DNA of 9,248 nt from an uncultured Clostridia bacterium (GTDB lineage: Bacteria > Bacillota > Clostridia > Christensenellales > CAG-138). This document shows, piece after piece, positions 6,611 to 9,248 of the stretch. The translations under genes were made by a program, and so were the position numbers. Position 1 is the stretch's first letter, and every line of letters begins with the position of its first letter. The stretch spans positions 1-9,248 of the forward strand of contig CALAXO010000142.1 of assembly GCA_937894955.1 (NCBI GenBank), written 5' to 3'. The notes under the pieces are model-generated. The model was not told where the DNA came from. It made no database searches and saw only the letters and a list, made by a program, of their open reading frames with translations.

Positions 6611-8204
6611 GCTCTGCCCCCCTCTTTGCGCCTGCCATATAAAGTCCGAGCTCTTCCACAGTGGTTTTCTTCGGATCGAGTTCACCGACAATTTCGCCCT
6701 CGTACATCACAAGTATTCTGTCGGAAAGGTTCATAACCTCGTCAAGTTCAAGCGAAATCAGCAGCACCGCCGCGCCGTTGTCCCGCTGTTCAACAAGGCG
6801 TTTGTGAATGAATTCAATTGCGCCGACGTCAAGCCCGCGCGTTGGCTGAACCGCAACAAGCAGCTTTGGCTTTTTGTCAAGCTCACGGGCAACGATAGCC
6901 TTCTGCTGGTTGCCGCCGGACATGCTGCGCACGACCGTCACCGACCCCTGACCGGAGCGGACGTCATATTGCCGAATCAGCTCATCGGAGTATTCGCGAA
7001 TCGCGCCTCGCTTTAAAAAGCCTGCGGGCGTAACAAACTGCGGCTCAAAATACCTCTGCAAAATCATGTTGTATTCAAGTGAATAATCCAACACAAGCCC
7101 GTGTTTATGCCGATCCTCCGGAATGTGGCTCATGCCCAATCGGGAACGCTTGCGAATCGGCGCGGCGGTTATATCGTTTCCGCACATCTGCACCTTGCCC
7201 GCGCTCAGCGGTTCAAGGCCCGTAAGCCCGTAAACAAGCTCGGTCTGACCGTTGCCGTCGATGCCCGCAATGCAGACGATCTCGCCCGCGCGAACGTTGA
7301 AGCTGACATTTTTGACCGCAAGATGTTTATGCAGTTTGGATTCAACACAGACGCCTTCGGCGGAAAGGACAATATCTTTAGGTTTTGCCTCATCTTTGTG
7401 AACAACAAAGTCCACATCGCGCCCGACCATCATGCGGGAAAGTTCCTCTTTTGTTGTATTCTTAACATCTACGGTGCCGATGCATCTGCCCTTTCGCAGC
7501 ACTGTACACCTGTCCGCAACCGCCATGATTTCGTTCAGCTTGTGTGAAATGAACAGAATGCTCTTGCCTTCCGCAGCAAGGCTGCGCATGATTTCCATCA
7601 ACTCATCGATTTCCTGCGGAGTCAAAACCGCCGTCGGTTCATCAAAAATAAGTATTTCATTGTTCCGATAGAGCATCTTGAGTATTTCCGTGCGCTGCTG
7701 CATGCCGACGGTGATATCCGAAATAAGCGCATCCGGCTCGATTCGAAGCCCGTATTTTTCGCTCAGCTCCACAACGCGTCTGCGCGCCTCCGCTTTTTTT
7801 AGGAAACCGACAGAGTTTGTGGGTTCAACGCCGAGGATGATGTTATCCAGCACGCTGAAAATTTCAACAAGTTTAAAATGCTGGTGCACCATGCCGATTC
7901 CGAGTGCGTTTGCATCATTCGGATCGTTGATTTCAACGGTTTTTCCGTCCTTGCGAATTTCACCCTCTTCCGGGTGATACAGTCCGAAAAGCACACTCAT
8001 AAGAGTGCTTTTGCCCGCACCGTTTTCACCCAAAAGGGCATGAATCTCGCCCTTTTTGAGCTGCAATGTGATATTGTCGTTTGCAACGATTCCCGGAAAC
8101 CGCTTTGTGATGCCGATCATTTCAACGGCATATTCGCAGGCAGTTGTTCCTTCAGCGTGCGTTTTTTTCTCCGCAGGCAGTCCCGCGCCGTTTTGTTCTG
8201 TCAA
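6591..8204 (-). CDS. nupO: Nucleoside-type ABC transporter ATPase, two NBDs (NupO-like)
   Basis: The 537-residue cytoplasmic ATPase has two fused nucleotide-binding domains, as in NupO/YufO and RbsA. NBD1 has Walker A GENGAGKST (59-67), signature TVGMQQ (165-170), Walker B LIFDEP (185-190) and switch His in SHKLNE (about 220). NBD2 has a Walker A-like GIDGNGQTE without the GKS/T lysine (314-322), signature MSGGNQQ (428-434) and AVQPTRGLD (451-459). There Gln replaces the catalytic Glu, and LELDE replaces the His switch. NBD2 is thus a degenerate site, which is normal in this family. The TTG start at 8204 is preferred because AAGGGGGT lies 8 nt upstream and the length fits. The frame stays open to 8492, but that stretch contains the promoter. 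First gene of a three-gene operon. Confidence 0.9.
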   Translation of the reverse strand: MTEQNGAGLPAEKKTHAEGTTACEYAVEMIGITKRFPGIVANDNITLQLKKGEIHALLGENGAGKSTLMSVLFGLYHPEEGEIRKDGKTVEINDPNDANALGIGMVHQHFKLVEIFSVLDNIILGVEPTNSVGFLKKAEARRRVVELSEKYGLRIEPDALISDITVGMQQRTEILKMLYRNNEILIFDEPTAVLTPQEIDELMEIMRSLAAEGKSILFISHKLNEIMAVADRCTVLRKGRCIGTVDVKNTTKEELSRMMVGRDVDFVVHKDEAKPKDIVLSAEGVCVESKLHKHLAVKNVSFNVRAGEIVCIAGIDGNGQTELVYGLTGLEPLSAGKVQMCGNDITAAPIRKRSRLGMSHIPEDRHKHGLVLDYSLEYNMILQRYFEPQFVTPAGFLKRGAIREYSDELIRQYDVRSGQGSVTVVRSMSGGNQQKAIVARELDKKPKLLVAVQPTRGLDVGAIEFIHKRLVEQRDNGAAVLLISLELDEVMNLSDRILVMYEGEIVGELDPKKTTVEELGLYMAGAKRGAEHGTKHE

Positions 8205-8265
8205 TCCGCTGTACCCCCTTCGGCTTTTTGAACCGAGCGTTCTCAAAGCCTTATAAATATAATCT

Positions 8266-8294
8266 ATCTTATCACATTTTCGCCCCTTTTTCAA
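8266..8294 (-). promoter_or_regulatory. Promoter of the nucleoside transporter operon
   Basis: TTGAAA (8294-8289) and TAAGAT (8271-8266) on the minus strand are separated by 17 bp, with a TG one base upstream of the -10 (TGATAAGAT). Transcription should start near 8259 and leave a leader of about 55 nt. The leader has a short TCGG/CCGA hairpin next to the ribosome binding site. No purine riboswitch is visible. Confidence 0.7.
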
Positions 8295-8479
8295 CACGTT
8301 GCGGCTTATAGTTTTCAGTATTTCACCGTTTAATTCCTGTTGCGTTTTTTCTTTTGCCGCACACCAAAAAGCAAAAAGCGCCGCGGAAAATAATGTATCC
8401 CGCAACAGCGTTATCAGATTTTCTTTTTGTAATTTATCTTGACAGATTTCGGGTGCCGCCTGCATCACGAAATCATTGA

Positions 8480-8626
8480 TTAAAAAGTGCAATACGCATT
8501 ACCTGCAATGCGTCCGCAGCGATCATTGCCGTCCGCATCAATATCCGCAGCGGGCAGCGCAGCATCAAGCGCGCTGTCAAGCAGAACGTTCCTGTTCGCT
8601 CCCACCACAAGCGGTAGATATGTCAA
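8480..8626 (-). CDS. Possible small protein or gene remnant
   Basis: A 48-codon minus-strand frame runs from TTG 8626 to TAA 8480, bounded upstream by an in-frame TAA. GGGGG lies about 9 nt before the TTG, much like the spacing seen for the ATPase start. The stretch is GC-rich compared with its flanks. Its product contains AADIDADGND, an acidic loop like those of calcium-binding EF-hand or dockerin segments. No family is recognised. It could be the tail of a decayed secreted protein, a real small protein, or chance. Confidence 0.22.
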   Translation of the reverse strand: MTYLPLVVGANRNVLLDSALDAALPAADIDADGNDRCGRIAGNAYCTF

Positions 8627-8689
8627 GGGCAATTACCCCCACTTTATTGAAAAAACGGCGATATATTTGTTTGTGTTAGGAACGTTTTT

Positions 8690-8717
8690 AACTCAACTCT
8701 TCACTCTCCACACTCCA
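8690..8717. repeat. Degenerate 7-bp tandem repeat, patch 1
   Basis: Four consecutive heptads can be read: AACTCAA, CTCTTCA, CTCTCCA, CACTCCA. The pattern is pyrimidine-rich, with period 7. It lies in the gene-free stretch 8627-8815, which otherwise holds an imperfect CTCCCCTT/AAGGAAGG dyad at 8742-8759. Confidence 0.45.
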
Positions 8718-8761
8718 AATCCGTAAACAACTACTCCACCGCTCCCCTTTCAAGGAAGGCA

Positions 8762-8804
8762 AATGAGCATTTAATTCCTAATTGCGCATTACTAATTGCT
8801 CATT
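8762..8804. repeat. 43-bp imperfect palindrome beside the CRISPR array
   Basis: AATGAGCA (8762-8769) and TGCTCATT (8797-8804) are perfect inverted repeats. The interior continues as an imperfect dyad around a central TGCGCA. It overlaps heptad patch 2. As RNA it could fold into a long hairpin and might end transcription of the array, which should be read on the minus strand, although no clear U-tract follows. Confidence 0.5.
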
Positions 8805-8807
8805 CCC
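8773..8807. repeat. Degenerate 7-bp tandem repeat, patch 2
   Basis: Five consecutive heptads can be read: AATTCCT, AATTGCG, CATTACT, AATTGCT, CATTCCC, which fit [AC]ATTNCN. They end 8 bp before the first CRISPR repeat. The unit differs from patch 1, but the period is the same. Confidence 0.5.
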
Positions 8808-8815
8808 GCAGGGAT

Positions 8816-9248
8816 ATGTCAATCCCCCTATAAGGGGTTCAATAGAAAAATTCAAAATAGAATTGATAAAAAAATTCAATATGTCTCAATCCCCCTATAA
8901 GGGGTTCAATAGGATTAAGGAACTGATGGAAATGGCCAAAAAGGCGAATGGTCTCAATCCCCCTATAAGGGGTTCAATAGTATTACGAAAGAGGTTTTGC
9001 AACATGAAAAAGAAAGTCTCAATCCCCCTATAAGGGGTTCAATAGGGGAAATTAATCCTAATTAGACTTATTTAATGTCTCAATCCCCCTATAAGGGGTT
9101 CAATAGGTTAAAATAAAACTGATAGAAAAATTCAAAATAAAATTGTCTCAATCCCCCTATAAGGGGTTCAATAGAGGGTGGCATCTGCCGAGGCTGCTGA
9201 AAAAGTAGTCCCAAATTAGTCTCAATCCCCCTATAAGGGGCTCAATAG
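8816..9248 (-). CRISPR. CRISPR array, 7 repeats and 6 spacers, open at right edge
   Basis: Seven 30-bp repeats start at 8816, 8883, 8951, 9016, 9077, 9145 and 9219. On the plus strand they read GTCTCAATCC CCCTATAAGG GGTTCAATAG. Spacers are 37, 38, 35, 31, 38 and 44 nt. The repeat contains a CCCCT-3-AGGGG stem. On the minus strand it ends in ATTGAGAC, close to the ATTGAAAC tag left by Cas6 in many type I-B and type III systems, so transcription from the right is inferred. Repeat 1 (8816-8845) differs at two positions at its 5' end on the plus strand, as expected for the leader-distal terminal repeat. Repeat 7 has one T-to-C change at its position 23. The leader and any cas genes should lie beyond 9248. 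Spacers 2 and 3 look coding-derived. No cas gene is in view, so the type is not settled. Confidence 0.93.

Noticed and set aside
7101..7547. 148-codon plus-strand frame, with others at 6597-7016 and 7878-8231
   Set aside because: These are antisense to the ATPase gene, which has clear Walker and signature motifs on the other strand.
8205..8492. Upstream extension of the ATPase frame to ATG 8492
   Set aside because: It includes a good sigma-A-type promoter and adds 96 non-homologous residues. TTG 8204 has a well-placed AAGGGGGT site.
8782..9033. 83-codon plus-strand frame through the repeats
   Set aside because: It is an artefact of reading across CRISPR repeats. The repeated NPPIRGSI peptide comes from the repeat unit.
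8816..9248. Plain tandem repeat or MITE array instead of CRISPR
   Set aside because: Constant 30-bp repeats with an internal stem are separated by mostly unique 31-44 nt segments, and one terminal repeat is degenerate. This is the CRISPR pattern despite the spacer 1 and 5 similarity.

Overview
The window suggests a spore-forming, probably anaerobic member of the Firmicutes, perhaps a gut Clostridia lineage. The evidence is a two-domain GerM spore lipoprotein, a B. subtilis Nup-type nucleoside ABC transporter, strong purine-rich ribosome binding sites with GTG and TTG starts, and AT-rich intergenic regions around moderately GC-rich genes. No rRNA or marker gene allows a finer placement.

Left part (1-1720, minus strand). 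The first 374 codons of an aconitase-superfamily hydratase run off the left edge. Its mRNA has an unusually long leader of about 595 nt. The leader starts at a near-consensus promoter (1726-1753) and carries a cobalamin (B12) riboswitch aptamer, closed by an 11-bp P1 stem that pairs 1637-1647 with 1463-1473. About 340 nt with several hairpins separate the aptamer from the GTG start. A B12 riboswitch upstream of an aconitase-type hydratase is the most interesting regulatory link here.

Middle (1740-4383, plus strand). A divergent control region with nested dyads leads into gerM (1965-2948), which ends at an intrinsic terminator. A separate strong promoter then drives a lipoprotein polysaccharide deacetylase (CE4/NodB family, all five motifs intact). 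Both products are predicted lipoproteins and may act on cell wall or spore cortex. A bidirectional terminator (4355-4383) closes this unit against the convergent operon to the right.

Right-centre (4464-8294, minus strand). A compact operon encodes a BMP-family nucleoside-type ABC importer: a double-NBD ATPase with a TTG start, then two different permeases. The genes overlap by 20 bp and 4 bp. The BMP substrate-binding lipoprotein that should feed it is not in the window.

Right edge (8480-9248). This holds a low-confidence small ORF, two patches of degenerate 7-bp tandem repeats and a 43-bp imperfect palindrome. A CRISPR array follows with seven 30-bp repeats and six spacers of 31-44 nt, running off the right edge. 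Repeat polarity puts transcription on the minus strand and the leader (and perhaps cas genes) to the right. The degenerate repeat at 8816-8845 fits the leader-distal end. Spacers 1 and 5 share a near-identical 19-nt core. No cas gene is visible.
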